A stretch of 64,000 nucleotides of DNA from an uncultured Christensenella sp. (GTDB lineage Bacteria > Bacillota > Clostridia > Christensenellales > Borkfalkiaceae). The translations under genes and the position numbers were made by a program. Below, piece after piece: positions 44,585 to 53,451 of this stretch. Position 1 is the stretch's first letter. Every line of letters starts with the position of its first letter. The DNA lies in assembly GCA_910586365.1 (NCBI GenBank), contig CAJUGP010000004.1, forward strand, positions 16,002 to 80,001. Direction: 5' to 3'. The notes beneath the pieces were generated by a model. The model had not been told where the DNA came from. It saw only the letters and a program-made list of their open reading frames with translations, and made no database searches.

Positions 44585-45315
44585 GATTTCCACGCTTTCA
44601 GAAGAAGATGGTCGGTCATGTCGAGCAGCAAAGGCGTAACGGTGACGTAACCTTGATGAAAAAGATAGTAGTCGTTGTCCTCGCTTTGTTCGACTTTGAG
44701 CTTATCGTTTGAAAGATGAAAGTTGTAACTGCCGTCCTCGTTCCGATCGAATCGCGCGTTGTATTCGTGTTTGGCGGTCCGGCACAGCCGCACGCCTTTT
44801 ATCTCCCCTTTTACGGGCAGATTGACGTTTAGCGCCCCGCGTGTCTGGCGCGCGTACGCATACCATTCGCAAAGATGCTCGAGCACGACAGCGGCGGCTT
44901 TTTCAAAAAACGCGCGGTCGCAGTGATAATTCGCGGAAAGCGCGATGGCAGGCAGGTTGTTCTGCGCCCCTTCCTGCGCCGCGCCGACCGTACCCGAGTA
45001 CATGCAGTCGCTGCCTAAATTCATGCCGTTATTGATGCCCGAAAGCACCAAGTCGGGAGCAATCGAAAGCGTGCTGAGCGCGAACATGACGCAATCGGCG
45101 GGCGATCCCGTAAGCGCGTAAGCCGCATAACCGAATTCGGATGACCGATCGTAACAGTGCAGCGGATCGCGCATATTGATTTTATGGCTGACCGCCGAAT
45201 TATTCCGATCGGGGGCGACTACGAACACGTCGTGCCCTGCTTTTTTTAATGCGGAAGCGAGGACCGTTAAACCCTCGCTTTCGATACCGTCGTCGTTTGT
45301 CAGTAAAATTTTCAT
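44581..45315 (-). CDS. surE: 5'/3'-nucleotidase SurE
   Basis: A 244-residue SurE. The metal site is ILLTNDDGIESEGL at the N-terminus, with APDRNNSAVSH and VLSGINNGMNLGSDCMYSGTVGAAQEG. It dephosphorylates nucleoside monophosphates. It lies 2 bases after the OadA-like gene, so it is part of the Na+-pump operon transcript. Confidence 0.94.
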   Translation of the reverse strand: MKILLTNDDGIESEGLTVLASALKKAGHDVFVVAPDRNNSAVSHKINMRDPLHCYDRSSEFGYAAYALTGSPADCVMFALSTLSIAPDLVLSGINNGMNLGSDCMYSGTVGAAQEGAQNNLPAIALSANYHCDRAFFEKAAAVVLEHLCEWYAYARQTRGALNVNLPVKGEIKGVRLCRTAKHEYNARFDRNEDGSYNFHLSNDKLKVEQSEDNDYYLFHQGYVTVTPLLLDMTDHLLLKAWKS

Positions 45316-45317
45316 GT

Positions 45318-46736
45318 TTATACGGGATAGACGCCCGTCTTAGCCAGATCGTTGTCTACGCCTTCGTTTTTCGCTTTTCTCCATTTGAAGAACGTTTCCG
45401 CCACTTCGGGGAAGGAGGCGTAAGAAAGCACGTCCTCTTCCTGCGTGTAATAGCCCTTTTCCACGACTTCCGCTTTCAGCTTTTCGTATTCGGGTTCCAA
45501 ATCGTCCGCAGGGCGGTAGGTAATGCGTTTTTCGCCCTTCAAAACCTTTTCGGCGACCTCTTCGTTTAACGGCATGGGAAGCTGACCGTATTTGCCTGCA
45601 AACAGGTCTTTGGTTTCTTTGGGGACCATTTTATAGCGTTCGCCCATGATCACGTTCATGACCGCCTGCGTGCCGACGATCTGCGAGCTGGGCGTCACGA
45701 GCGGCGGATAACCGCAGTCCGCTCTAACGTTGGGAACTTCCGCGAGCACCTCTTGCAGCTTATCCTCTTTGCCCGCTTTTTTCAGCTGACTCATAAGGTT
45801 GGAGAGCATGCCGCCCGGAACTTGATAGATAAGCGTATTGACGTCTACCTGCCGCACTTTCGGATTGAGCGAACCCTCTTTTTCGAGTTCTGCGGCAACC
45901 TTCTTAAAGTGAGCGGCGATGGGAATGAGCTTTTCAAGGTCGATCCCCGTATCGTATTCCGTACCGCGCAGCGTCGCCACGAGCGGTTCGGTCGCGGGCT
46001 GCGACGTGCCGTTCCCGAGCGGCGATAGCGCCGTATCGACGATATCCACGCCCGCTTGAATCGCCATAAGGTTGACCATATCGCCCGTGCCCGTCGTGTT
46101 ATGCGTGTGCAGGTGCAGTTTGGTTTCGGGACGCAATTCCTTTTTCAGCGCCGTGACGAGCTTGTATGCGTCGTAAGGCAGTAGCAAGTTCGCCATGTCT
46201 TTGATGCAAATGTTGTCCGCGCCCATGTTCTCGTACGTTTTGGCGAGCTTCACGAAATAGTCGAGCGTATGAACGGGGCTGGTCGTATACGAAATCGCCG
46301 CTTCGCAGACGCATTTGCTGCCCGCGCCGTATTTTTTGATCGCCTTCATGGAAGATTCGATATTGCGCGGATCGTTGAGCGCGTCGAATACGCGCACGAC
46401 GCCGATGCCGTTCTCGATCGATTTTTCGACGACTTTTTCCACCAAATCGTCGGCGTAGTTGCGGTAGCCGAGCAGATTTTGACCGCGCAGAAGCATCTGA
46501 ATGGGCGTCTTTTTCAAATATTTACGCAGCGTTCTCAGCCGTTCCCACGGGTCTTCGTTCAAATAACGCATGCAGCTGTCGAACGTAGCACCGCCCCACC
46601 CTTCGAGCGAATAATATCCGATTTTATCGAGCTGTTCCAACACGGGCAGCATCTGTTCCAAACGCATACGCGTCGCCGCGTGCGATTGGTGCGCGTCGCG
46701 CAGAATGGTATCTGTTATCATTACTTTTTTAGCCAT
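45318..46736 (-). CDS. oadA: Oxaloacetate decarboxylase alpha subunit / pyruvate carboxylase subunit B-like (biotin-dependent carboxyltransferase)
   Basis: A 472-residue HMGL-like TIM-barrel carboxyltransferase plus PycB conserved domain, without a fused biotin domain (a separate carrier gene is upstream). Motifs are TDTILRDAHQSHAATRMR, the biotin-site AFDALND-type FDALNDPRN, and HLHTHNTTGTGDMV for metal binding. It transfers CO2 between oxaloacetate and biotin. AAGGAG precedes ATG 46736. With OadB, OadG and the carrier it forms a sodium-translocating decarboxylase. Confidence 0.93.
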   Translation of the reverse strand: MAKKVMITDTILRDAHQSHAATRMRLEQMLPVLEQLDKIGYYSLEGWGGATFDSCMRYLNEDPWERLRTLRKYLKKTPIQMLLRGQNLLGYRNYADDLVEKVVEKSIENGIGVVRVFDALNDPRNIESSMKAIKKYGAGSKCVCEAAISYTTSPVHTLDYFVKLAKTYENMGADNICIKDMANLLLPYDAYKLVTALKKELRPETKLHLHTHNTTGTGDMVNLMAIQAGVDIVDTALSPLGNGTSQPATEPLVATLRGTEYDTGIDLEKLIPIAAHFKKVAAELEKEGSLNPKVRQVDVNTLIYQVPGGMLSNLMSQLKKAGKEDKLQEVLAEVPNVRADCGYPPLVTPSSQIVGTQAVMNVIMGERYKMVPKETKDLFAGKYGQLPMPLNEEVAEKVLKGEKRITYRPADDLEPEYEKLKAEVVEKGYYTQEEDVLSYASFPEVAETFFKWRKAKNEGVDNDLAKTGVYPV

Positions 46737-46751
46737 AATCAAACTCCTTAT

Positions 46752-47936
46752 TTAGGCGAAACAGGCGAGCAAAATGCCTGCCGCCAATGCCGATCCGATG
46801 ACGCCTGCCACGTTCGGTCCCATTGCGTGCATCAGAAGGTGGTTTTGCGGATCGGTTTCCCGCCCTACGTCTTCCGATATGCGCGCCGCCATAGGAACGG
46901 CGGAAACGCCCGCAGACCCTATAAGCGGATTGATCTGCCCTTTCGTTACTTTACACATGACTTTTGCCGTAAGCAGACCGCCGATCGTGCCGCAATAGAA
47001 TGCGATAACGCCGATCAGAATGATATAGAGCGTTTGCGGCTGCAGGAAAATGTCGCCTTTTGCTTTGCAACCCACTGCAATGCCGAGGAAAATCGTAATC
47101 GTGTTCATAAGCCCGTTCTGCGCCTGCGAGGAAAGGCGTTCCACCACGCCCGATTCGCGGAAGAGATTGCCGAGCATGAGCATCCCCAAAAGCGGAATGG
47201 CGTCGGGCAGGAACAAGCCCACGACGAGCGTTACCGCCACGGGGAAAATGATGCGTTCGAGCTTGGAAACCTGACGAAGCGGTTTCATGCGGATCGCACG
47301 TTCTTTTTTGGTCGTCAAAAGGCGCATGATCGGTTTTTGGATCGCGGGAATCAGCGCCATATACGAATATGCCGCGATGGCGATCATGGGAAGCAGATCT
47401 TCCGCAAGGATCTTGGCGACGTAGATCGCCGTCGGTCCGTCCGCGCCGCCGATAATGGCGATTGCCGCCGCTGCCGCCGCGGGGAAACCCAAAAGGAATG
47501 CGCCGAAAAACGCGATGAAAATGCCGAGCTGCGCGCCCGCGCCGATGAGCATGGATTTGGGATTGGCGATCAGCGGACCGAAGTCGGTCATCGCGCCGAT
47601 CCCCAAAAAGATAATGGGCGGATAAATGACTTTGTCGACGCCGTAATAGAAATACCACAAAAGTCCGCGGTTTTGTACGTTATCGTAAGTATGTTCCACG
47701 TCTTCCGCATACGTTCCCCAAAGCACGTGTTCCGCACCGGGAAGATTGATCAAAAACATGCCGAAAGCGATGGGCAAAAGCAGCATCGGCTCATATTTCT
47801 TGACGATGGCGAGAAACATAAGCACAAAAGAGATGAGCAGCATGACGTAATTCTGCCAAGTCCCCTGCGAAAGCCCCATCGACTCCCATAAGTTGGAGAA
47901 AATTCCTCCGAAATCAATGAGTAAATTTAACTGCAT
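46752..47936 (-). CDS. oadB: Sodium ion-translocating decarboxylase beta subunit
   Basis: A 394-residue polytopic membrane protein, the Na+ channel and carboxybiotin decarboxylase. Family motifs are [29 protein letters not shown] and [18 protein letters not shown] (Na+-site Asp). About ten hydrophobic segments are visible and length is typical. It couples carboxybiotin decarboxylation to Na+ export. Confidence 0.95.
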   Translation of the reverse strand: MQLNLLIDFGGIFSNLWESMGLSQGTWQNYVMLLISFVLMFLAIVKKYEPMLLLPIAFGMFLINLPGAEHVLWGTYAEDVEHTYDNVQNRGLLWYFYYGVDKVIYPPIIFLGIGAMTDFGPLIANPKSMLIGAGAQLGIFIAFFGAFLLGFPAAAAAAIAIIGGADGPTAIYVAKILAEDLLPMIAIAAYSYMALIPAIQKPIMRLLTTKKERAIRMKPLRQVSKLERIIFPVAVTLVVGLFLPDAIPLLGMLMLGNLFRESGVVERLSSQAQNGLMNTITIFLGIAVGCKAKGDIFLQPQTLYIILIGVIAFYCGTIGGLLTAKVMCKVTKGQINPLIGSAGVSAVPMAARISEDVGRETDPQNHLLMHAMGPNVAGVIGSALAAGILLACFA

Positions 47937-47948
47937 AGCTTTCTCCGC

Positions 47949-48299
47949 TTAACGAATGACGGCAAGCACGGCGTCGGATTCCACGTTCGCGCCTTTTGCA
48001 ACCGAGAACGTCACGCTGCCGTCGCAGGGAGCCGTGATGTCGTTGTCCATTTTCATTGCTTCGAGAACGAGCAAAGGCTGATCTTTTTTTACCTGCGCGC
48101 CGTTTTCTACAAGCAGGTTTTTGATAAGACCGGGGAACGGAGAAACAACCTTGGTTCCGTTACCGACTGCCGCTGTCTGCGGAGCTTGGGGCGCCGCCGC
48201 TGCGACAGGGGCGACGGGCGCGGATACGACGCCCTGCCCCACTTCTTCCACGCCTACTTCGTAGGTTTTGCCTTCTACTGTGATAATAAAATTACGCAT
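47949..48299 (-). CDS. Biotin carboxyl carrier protein
   Basis: A 116-residue biotinyl domain protein. The biotinylation motif EAMKMDN is at about residues 84-90 of the C-terminal domain (PGLIKNLLVENGAQVKKDQPLLVL before it). A Val/Ala/Pro-rich flexible linker (about 22-45) separates a short N-terminal strand. It shuttles carboxyl groups among the carboxyltransferases and OadB. Confidence 0.94.
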   Translation of the reverse strand: MRNFIITVEGKTYEVGVEEVGQGVVSAPVAPVAAAAPQAPQTAAVGNGTKVVSPFPGLIKNLLVENGAQVKKDQPLLVLEAMKMDNDITAPCDGSVTFSVAKGANVESDAVLAVIR

Positions 48300-48317
48300 A
48301 AGATACTCCTTAATCGA

Positions 48318-48656
48318 TTACAGTTTTTTAATGCGACGCACCACAAAATCGCATGAAGAGCGTTCGCCTTCCAAACAGGCGGCGACTGCCGCCGTGATCG
48401 CCGCAACAAGTTGGGGCGAAAGTTCGCCTTCGCCTTCGATCGCGGGCGTTTGCGCCCCGTTTTCAGGCGTTTTAGACTGTTTTTGTTTTTTGGCTTTGGG
48501 TTTACGGTTTCCGATTTTCTTCATAAGTAAACCGAGCAGCGTAAAGATCAAAATTAAAATCGCAATGCCGCAGAACACAAACAGAAAGCCGAATCCCGCA
48601 TAAAAAGCGGCGTCGCCGAACGGCATTTTGAACCAAGGTTCAAGTAAATTCAACAT
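48318..48656 (-). CDS. oadG: OadG-like gamma subunit of sodium pump decarboxylase
   Basis: A 112-residue protein with one N-terminal transmembrane helix (about residues 17-40, AGFGFLFVFCGIAILILIFTLLG), a basic linker, and a C-terminal helix including SPQLVAAITAAVAACLEGE. This helix is typical of Clostridial OadG-like subunits that anchor the complex. Similarity across OadG is low, so topology and position carry the call. Confidence 0.82.
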   Translation of the reverse strand: MLNLLEPWFKMPFGDAAFYAGFGFLFVFCGIAILILIFTLLGLLMKKIGNRKPKAKKQKQSKTPENGAQTPAIEGEGELSPQLVAAITAAVAACLEGERSSCDFVVRRIKKL

Positions 48657-48659
48657 GAT

Positions 48660-50012
48660 TTACCTCGCAAGCGTCTGCAACGACGCGATGAGATATTGCT
48701 TGACGAATTGCGGTTCGATGATATCGTCGATATAACCGCCTTTCGCGGCGTTGAAGGGATCGGCGACCTCTTCCGCATAAAGCGTTTGGAGTTTGGTTTG
48801 ATCGGCGCGTTTGTCGTTTGCGTATTCGATCTGCGCGCCCGCCGCGCTTTCAAACAGCGCGATCTGTGCGTTCGCAAACGAAACGGCGTAATCGAATCCC
48901 GCCGATTTGGCGGCGAAGAGCGAATAGCCAAGCCCGATCGCTTTGCCCGTTACGACCGAAATTTTCGGCGTTTCAAGCTCGTCGAGCAAGCGGAAATATC
49001 TTCCGATCTCTTTCAAAAGCGTGCTGTCGCTGACGGAAAGGCTCTGCTGCACGCCCACGCAGTCGACGAACAGAACGAGCGGAAGATCGTATCCGTAGGA
49101 AAGTTTGGTAAAGTCGTTTATCTTTCTCATGCAAGCCGCGTCGAGTGCAACGTTGTCGAGAAGAACCGCCGCCACCGCAATGCCGCCAATCCTGCCGAGA
49201 ACGGTTTTGACCTGCGGGCAGGACGAAGCGCCAAGCTCGATCGCGCCTTCGAGCGTTTTGACGAGTTCCGCCGCGCCGCACGTTTTGTTGAGCGCAGGCA
49301 CGGGCGCGTTCAGTTCGGCGTCAACGACGGGTTCGTTCAAAAGAGCGCGGATCTCTTGAATTTTGCGCGCCGCATCTTTCAGGTCTTTTACCTCGATTGA
49401 GGGCAGTAGCGAATTTTTGAGCGCCGTGTATCCGCCGACCTCTTCGGGTTTGAGATTTTTGCCCGCCTTGGCGGAAAGCACGAGCGGACTTGCAATGCTG
49501 AGCGCCGATTTGGGCGCAAAAAACACAAAATCACAGAGCGACGCGAGCGCCGCGGTCGAGCCGTAAACCTCGCCGCAAAGAACGGCGATCTGCGTTACGT
49601 TGCTTGCCTGCGACGCCTTCAAAAGAAGGGAAGAAATGCCTTCGAGCGTTTCAACTCCTTCGCCGACGCGCACGCCATAGCTGTGCAAGAGATAAATAAC
49701 GGACGTGCCGTTCTTTTCCGCCTGCGCGATCGTTTTTACGATTTTTTCGCAGCCCGCTTTGGTCAGTCCGCCGTACGACTGCTCGAAATTTTGCGCGACA
49801 ATATAAAAAGGATACCCCCCGACGGTGGCAAAGCCAGTAACGACTCCCTCCCCGTGGGCATCCTCTCCGTAAAACGCGTCTTTGGAAAAACTGAATGCGG
49901 AAAGCTCCACAAAACTGTTTTCGTCCGTCAAAGAAACGATATCGGCGCGGATCGATTTCCCCGCGCTTTTCAACGTGTCTCTTCTCTGTTTTAATAATTT
50001 GATTTTATCCAT
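48660..50012 (-). CDS. Divergent carboxyl transferase subunit (MmdA/PccB-like)
   Basis: A 450-residue crotonase-fold carboxyltransferase, shorter than MmdA (about 510). GEGVVTGFATVGGYPFYIVAQNFEQSYGGL matches the N-terminal half, and VLFVDCVGVQQ plus GKAIGLGYSLFAAKSAGFDYAV match the C-terminal half. The usual SGGARIQEG is here SYGVRVGEG, and the second Gly-rich loop is also changed, so oxyanion-hole glycines may be lost. It may be a modified or regulatory subunit. I chose ATG 50012 after GAGG. It is the first gene of the pump operon. Confidence 0.82.
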   Translation of the reverse strand: MDKIKLLKQRRDTLKSAGKSIRADIVSLTDENSFVELSAFSFSKDAFYGEDAHGEGVVTGFATVGGYPFYIVAQNFEQSYGGLTKAGCEKIVKTIAQAEKNGTSVIYLLHSYGVRVGEGVETLEGISSLLLKASQASNVTQIAVLCGEVYGSTAALASLCDFVFFAPKSALSIASPLVLSAKAGKNLKPEEVGGYTALKNSLLPSIEVKDLKDAARKIQEIRALLNEPVVDAELNAPVPALNKTCGAAELVKTLEGAIELGASSCPQVKTVLGRIGGIAVAAVLLDNVALDAACMRKINDFTKLSYGYDLPLVLFVDCVGVQQSLSVSDSTLLKEIGRYFRLLDELETPKISVVTGKAIGLGYSLFAAKSAGFDYAVSFANAQIALFESAAGAQIEYANDKRADQTKLQTLYAEEVADPFNAAKGGYIDDIIEPQFVKQYLIASLQTLAR

Positions 50013-50056
50013 GAGCACCTCTTGATTTCGGAAAACCCTAATTTCTACCGAATATC

Positions 50057-50085
50057 ATTATAACCTGCGTCACGGAAAAAAGCAA
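50057..50085 (-). promoter_or_regulatory. Sodium-pump operon promoter
   Basis: On the - strand TTGCTT, 17 bases and TATAAT, about 45 bases before ATG 50012. Confidence 0.65.
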
Positions 50086-50105
50086 GAGAAATTTAACAAA
50101 ATTTT

Positions 50106-51158
50106 CTACGGATTTTCATTTTCCGCGTTCTTCTTGCCGCTTTCTTTTTGAAGATCGCTTTTCACCCCTTTCTCCACGATATTCCCGTCGGGATCGACGA
50201 TTTCGATATGGAAATCCCCCTTTTCTTCTTGATGCTTTACGCGCGTTTCGCGGTGGAATTTCTTTTCAAACCAACCGAGAATGGCGTCCGATTTTTTATA
50301 CAGGACCACAAAGAGCGCCAAGACGAGGGCAAGGAGAATCGCCCACGTGAGGATCCCCCACCATTTGTTGATCGGAATGATCGTTATGGAATAGCTCGTC
50401 GTAAAAATGGCAAGCACGCGGGAGATGAAAATCACGATCAAAAAATACACGAGCGACATGGAAGAAATGCCCGCCACGATGCAAAGAACGTCGTCGGGAA
50501 ACACGGGCAGCAAGAACATGGCGGAAAGCAGCAATTTATCCTTTCCCTTGATTTTATGAAGCCATTTATCGAGCGTTTCCTTGCCGACCATCCACGCCGC
50601 GACGCGGTAGCCCGCATATCTTCCGATGAGGAACGCGACAAGCGAACCCGCCATGATTCCGATCAAACTGTATACGCTGCCGAGCAGCGGACCGAACAGC
50701 GCGCTGCCCGCCACGACGGTAACGGTGCTCGGGATAGGCAGCACGACGACTTGTAAAAATTGCAGTAATATAAACAGCGCGACCATCCAACTGCCCGAAC
50801 GCTCTAAAAACGCCTCGAAGTTTCCCTCATCCCGAAAGACTTCCATCAAGCCCGTGCGCAGCAGAATATACAAGCCCGCCGACAAAAACACCATTAAGAT
50901 ATAAACGGTTATGCAGAATTTATAAATCGCTTCTTTGCGGAGAAAAAAGCAAACGACGTCGACGGTGAAAACCGCGACGTTCGCAACCGATCCGCCCACA
51001 AGCGCGAGAATAAAATAGATCGCTTTCCAATCGGTTTTGAAATAGGCAAGCGAAAGAATAAAAAATACCTCGAACGCCGCCGCGCCCAAAGTCACGCCGA
51101 TGAGATGCGCTACCGTCATTGAAACGGTGTTTTCCTGTTTCACTTTTTTGACTGACAT
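50106..51158 (-). CDS. VTT (TVP38/TMEM64, DedA-like) family membrane protein
   Basis: A 350-residue integral membrane protein. The first 110 residues add three transmembrane helices; the VTT core (about 125-280) has VLPIPSTVTVVAGSALFGPLLGSVYSLIGIMAGSLVAFLIGRYAG and FPDDVLCIVAG. A 55-residue charged tail is cytoplasmic. VTT proteins are lipid scramblases or flippases by homology; the substrate here is unknown. TATAAT and GGAGGA lie upstream. It is transcribed separately from its neighbours. Confidence 0.85.
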   Translation of the reverse strand: MSVKKVKQENTVSMTVAHLIGVTLGAAAFEVFFILSLAYFKTDWKAIYFILALVGGSVANVAVFTVDVVCFFLRKEAIYKFCITVYILMVFLSAGLYILLRTGLMEVFRDEGNFEAFLERSGSWMVALFILLQFLQVVVLPIPSTVTVVAGSALFGPLLGSVYSLIGIMAGSLVAFLIGRYAGYRVAAWMVGKETLDKWLHKIKGKDKLLLSAMFLLPVFPDDVLCIVAGISSMSLVYFLIVIFISRVLAIFTTSYSITIIPINKWWGILTWAILLALVLALFVVLYKKSDAILGWFEKKFHRETRVKHQEEKGDFHIEIVDPDGNIVEKGVKSDLQKESGKKNAENENP

Positions 51159-51204
51159 AATAATGCAGATTCCTCCATAGTATTATATCCGTCGTCGGCT
51201 AAAA

Positions 51205-51645
51205 TTATAAGCCCGCCAAGCGGATTGCGGCGCGCGCAAGCTCGTCGCATCGGTTATTCAGCTCGTTATCCGAATGCCCCTTTACCTTTCGGAACTGCAC
51301 GGTATGAACGCGCGTCAACGCAAGCAGGCTCTGCCATAAATCGGCGTTAAGAACGGGTTTGTTATCGGCTTTACGCCAACCGTTCTTTTCCCAAGAATCG
51401 AGCCAATTTTGGTTGAATGCGTTTACGACGTACGCGGAATCGCTGTAAATTTCAACTTCGCAAGGATATTTCAATTTCGACAATCCTTGAATGACCGCCA
51501 TGAGTTCCATACGGTTGTTCGTCGTTTCCGCTTCGCTACCCGATAATTCTTTTTTACATTCTCCGAACAGAAGCACTGCGCCCCAGCCGCCCGCTCCCGG
51601 ATTGCCAGAGCACGCACCGTCGGTATAAAGCGTCACTTGTTTCAT
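51205..51645 (-). CDS. rnhA: Ribonuclease HI
   Basis: A 146-residue RNase H1. The catalytic carboxylates are Asp in YTDGACSGNPGAGGWG, Glu in NNRMELMAVIQGL, Asp in EIYSDSAYVVNA and Asp near the C-terminus (NELNNRCDELA). It cleaves RNA in RNA-DNA hybrids. It overlaps proC by 4 bases (ATGA). Confidence 0.95.
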   Translation of the reverse strand: MKQVTLYTDGACSGNPGAGGWGAVLLFGECKKELSGSEAETTNNRMELMAVIQGLSKLKYPCEVEIYSDSAYVVNAFNQNWLDSWEKNGWRKADNKPVLNADLWQSLLALTRVHTVQFRKVKGHSDNELNNRCDELARAAIRLAGL

Positions 51646-52448
51646 CGGAAAAGCTCCTCCGCCCGTTTCACGCAGGCGTTTACGGCGCGGTTTACGCTGC
51701 CGGCAAAATCGTCGCGCGCAAAGCTTTCGAGCGCGGCAACCGTCGTTCCGCCCTTGGAAGAAACGGCGGCAATGAGTTCGTCGAACGATTTTTCGGTTTG
51801 TTCCGCCATGGCGACGCCGCCCTTCACCGTTTGCAGGGCAAGCGAAACGGCTTTTTCTTCGCTTAAACCCTGCGCTATGCCTGCTTGTGCAAGCGATTTC
51901 AAAAACAAATACACGTAAGCCGGTCCGCTTCCCGAAATGCCCGTTACCGCGTTCAGTTCGCTTTCGTCCGCGGAAACGTTTTTTCCGACCGAACCGAACA
52001 ACCCGAGTACAAAGTCTTTTGCGTCGGTGTCGAGCTCGGAAGCGTCGATTGCCGTAATGCCTTCGCCGACGGCACAGGGAAGATTGGGCATGATACGCGC
52101 AACAGCGCCGCAGGCAACGGCGTTGTGGATAAAATGTTTGCTTTTGCCTGCCATAATGCTGAGCGCGACGGGCACCTCTACGCCGTTGAGATCGTCTGCG
52201 ACCGCATCGAAAGATTGCGGTTTCACGGCGAAGAAAAGAAAACGGCAGTTCTGCGCGACGGTGCGGTTATCGTCGGCGGTTTGCATGCCTTTACGGGAAA
52301 AAGCCTGCCGTTTTTCCTCGTCGGGATCGCTGACGATGATTTCTTCGGGCATAAGAAAACCGCGCTCGATTGCGCCGAAAAGAACGGCTTGCGCCATAAA
52401 GCCGCAGCCGATTACGCCAAGTTTATACTTTGGAACAGAGGTTGACAT
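51642..52448 (-). CDS. proC: Pyrroline-5-carboxylate reductase
   Basis: A 268-residue ProC, the last step of proline synthesis. The Rossmann motif LGVIGCGFMAQAVLFG is at the N-terminus, and the signature LNAVTGISGSGPAYVYLFLKSLAQAG (about 160-185) is conserved. It is divergent from the tRNA-Trp gene. It overlaps rnhA. Confidence 0.95.
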   Translation of the reverse strand: MSTSVPKYKLGVIGCGFMAQAVLFGAIERGFLMPEEIIVSDPDEEKRQAFSRKGMQTADDNRTVAQNCRFLFFAVKPQSFDAVADDLNGVEVPVALSIMAGKSKHFIHNAVACGAVARIMPNLPCAVGEGITAIDASELDTDAKDFVLGLFGSVGKNVSADESELNAVTGISGSGPAYVYLFLKSLAQAGIAQGLSEEKAVSLALQTVKGGVAMAEQTEKSFDELIAAVSSKGGTTVAALESFARDDFAGSVNRAVNACVKRAEELFR

Positions 52449-52487
52449 GAAATTTCCTCGCTTTTGCGTATTTTAAGCTAAAAATTC

Positions 52488-52516
52488 TTGACAGTACGAT
52501 AAAAAGGTATTATAAT
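52488..52516 (+). promoter_or_regulatory. tRNA-Trp promoter
   Basis: Perfect TTGACA, 17 bases, TATAAT. Confidence 0.85.
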
Positions 52517-52534
52517 GTGCTTTGTTATCGTCAC

Positions 52535-52610
52535 AGGGGAGTAGTTCAATCGGTAGAGCAATGGTCTCCAAAACCATCTGTTGCGTGTTCGAGTCGCGTC
52601 TCCCCTGCCA
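52535..52610 (+). tRNA. trnW: tRNA-Trp (anticodon CCA)
   Basis: A full cloverleaf. The acceptor stem AGGGGAG pairs with CTCCCCT, the anticodon stem ATGGT pairs with ACCAT around CTCCAAA, and CCA is encoded at the 3' end. Anticodon CCA is at 52568-52570. It has its own perfect promoter and a terminator, and stands opposite in strand to its protein-coding neighbours. Confidence 0.96.
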
Positions 52611-52652
52611 AGAAAAAAGCGCCCTGTTTTTCGACAGAGCGCTTTTTTCTTG
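52610..52652 (+). terminator. Terminator after tRNA-Trp
   Basis: A long stem of AAGAAAAAAGCGC and GCGCTTTTTTCTT with inner CTGT-ACAG pairing. Confidence 0.85.
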
Positions 52653-52744
52653 CCCATGCCGATTTAGAATTTTTACTATTGTAACGCAAAAGCAAAAGAA
52701 TGTCAAATCAATGACGAAATGCTACCGAGTAAAAAATATTTCTT

Positions 52745-53158
52745 TTATAATTCAAACGTTTCGATCTTAAAATCGCAGTAATATTCCGCGTGTTTACCCG
52801 TAAATTTCAAAACGCAGTAATCGGGATCGGTAACGCCTTTTTTATAAAACAAGCGATCGCCCGTACGCCATATTTCGTCTTTGGTCGCCTGATCGGTGCA
52901 TACCTGCATTTCTCCCGTGATTGCAACGCCTTGATAACGAATTTTTCCGCGTTTATAAAAATAAACGCACGCTTTTTCGTTTTGGCGGTACTGCTCCACT
53001 TTCTTTGACGAGGTGTTGGTCGAAAAATAAATTTCATTCCCGCAAATTTTGCGCGGCGCAAGCATCGCGCGCAGAACGGGATAACCTTCTTCGTTTACCG
53101 ATGCAAGGAACGCCGTTTTTTGTTTGGAAATAAATTCATAGATTTGTTCTTTTTTCAT
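52745..53158 (-). CDS. Pyridoxamine 5'-phosphate oxidase family (flavin-binding split-barrel) protein
   Basis: A 137-residue split-barrel protein: FLASVNEEGYPVLRAMLAPRKI, then IYFSTNTSSKKVEQYRQNEKACVYFY and RYQGVAITGEMQV. This is the general-stress/PPOX-like family that binds FMN or related flavins. Substrate unknown. A TATAAT and GGGAGA lie upstream. It is a single gene between two tRNA genes. Confidence 0.86.
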   Translation of the reverse strand: MKKEQIYEFISKQKTAFLASVNEEGYPVLRAMLAPRKICGNEIYFSTNTSSKKVEQYRQNEKACVYFYKRGKIRYQGVAITGEMQVCTDQATKDEIWRTGDRLFYKKGVTDPDYCVLKFTGKHAEYYCDFKIETFEL

Positions 53159-53254
53159 AAGTGTTTCTCCCGTATATATGTTTCATTATACCATAGCAAT
53201 TCAAAAAATCAAAGATTTTTTTGAAAAAAATATGGATTTAAGCATAAATAAAAC

Positions 53255-53283
53255 TTGACATTTCTTTTTTAATGAGTTAAAAT
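53255..53283 (+). promoter_or_regulatory. tRNA-Leu(UAA) promoter
   Basis: TTGACA, 17 bases, TAAAAT. Confidence 0.8.
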
Positions 53284-53314
53284 AACAAAGCTTGCGAATG
53301 AAAGCAAGAAAGAT

Positions 53315-53399
53315 GCGGTCGTGGCGGAACTGGCAGACGCGCAAGACTAAGGATCTTGTGGGTAACTCCATGCAGGTTCAATTCCTGTCGACCGCACCA
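53315..53399 (+). tRNA. trnL: tRNA-Leu (anticodon UAA)
   Basis: An 85-base class II tRNA with a long variable arm. The acceptor stem GCGGTCG pairs with CGACCGC, and CCA is encoded. Anticodon TAA is at 53348-53350 in the loop flanked by CAAGA and TCTTG. It has a consensus promoter and a terminator. Confidence 0.95.
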
Positions 53400-53400
53400 A

Positions 53401-53441
53401 AAAAACGTAAGTTGATTAAATTCAACTTACGTTTTTTATTT
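53401..53441 (+). terminator. Terminator after tRNA-Leu(UAA)
   Basis: A stem of AAAAACGTAAGTTGA and TCAACTTACGTTTTT around a 6-base loop, with T's after. It may also serve the lytic transglycosylase gene on the other strand. Confidence 0.9.
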
Positions 53442-53451
53442 TTCTTGTCGC

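Noticed and set aside
46269..47891. 540-residue + strand ORF opposite oadA and oadB
   Set aside because: Antisense shadow with His/Arg-rich, domain-free sequence.
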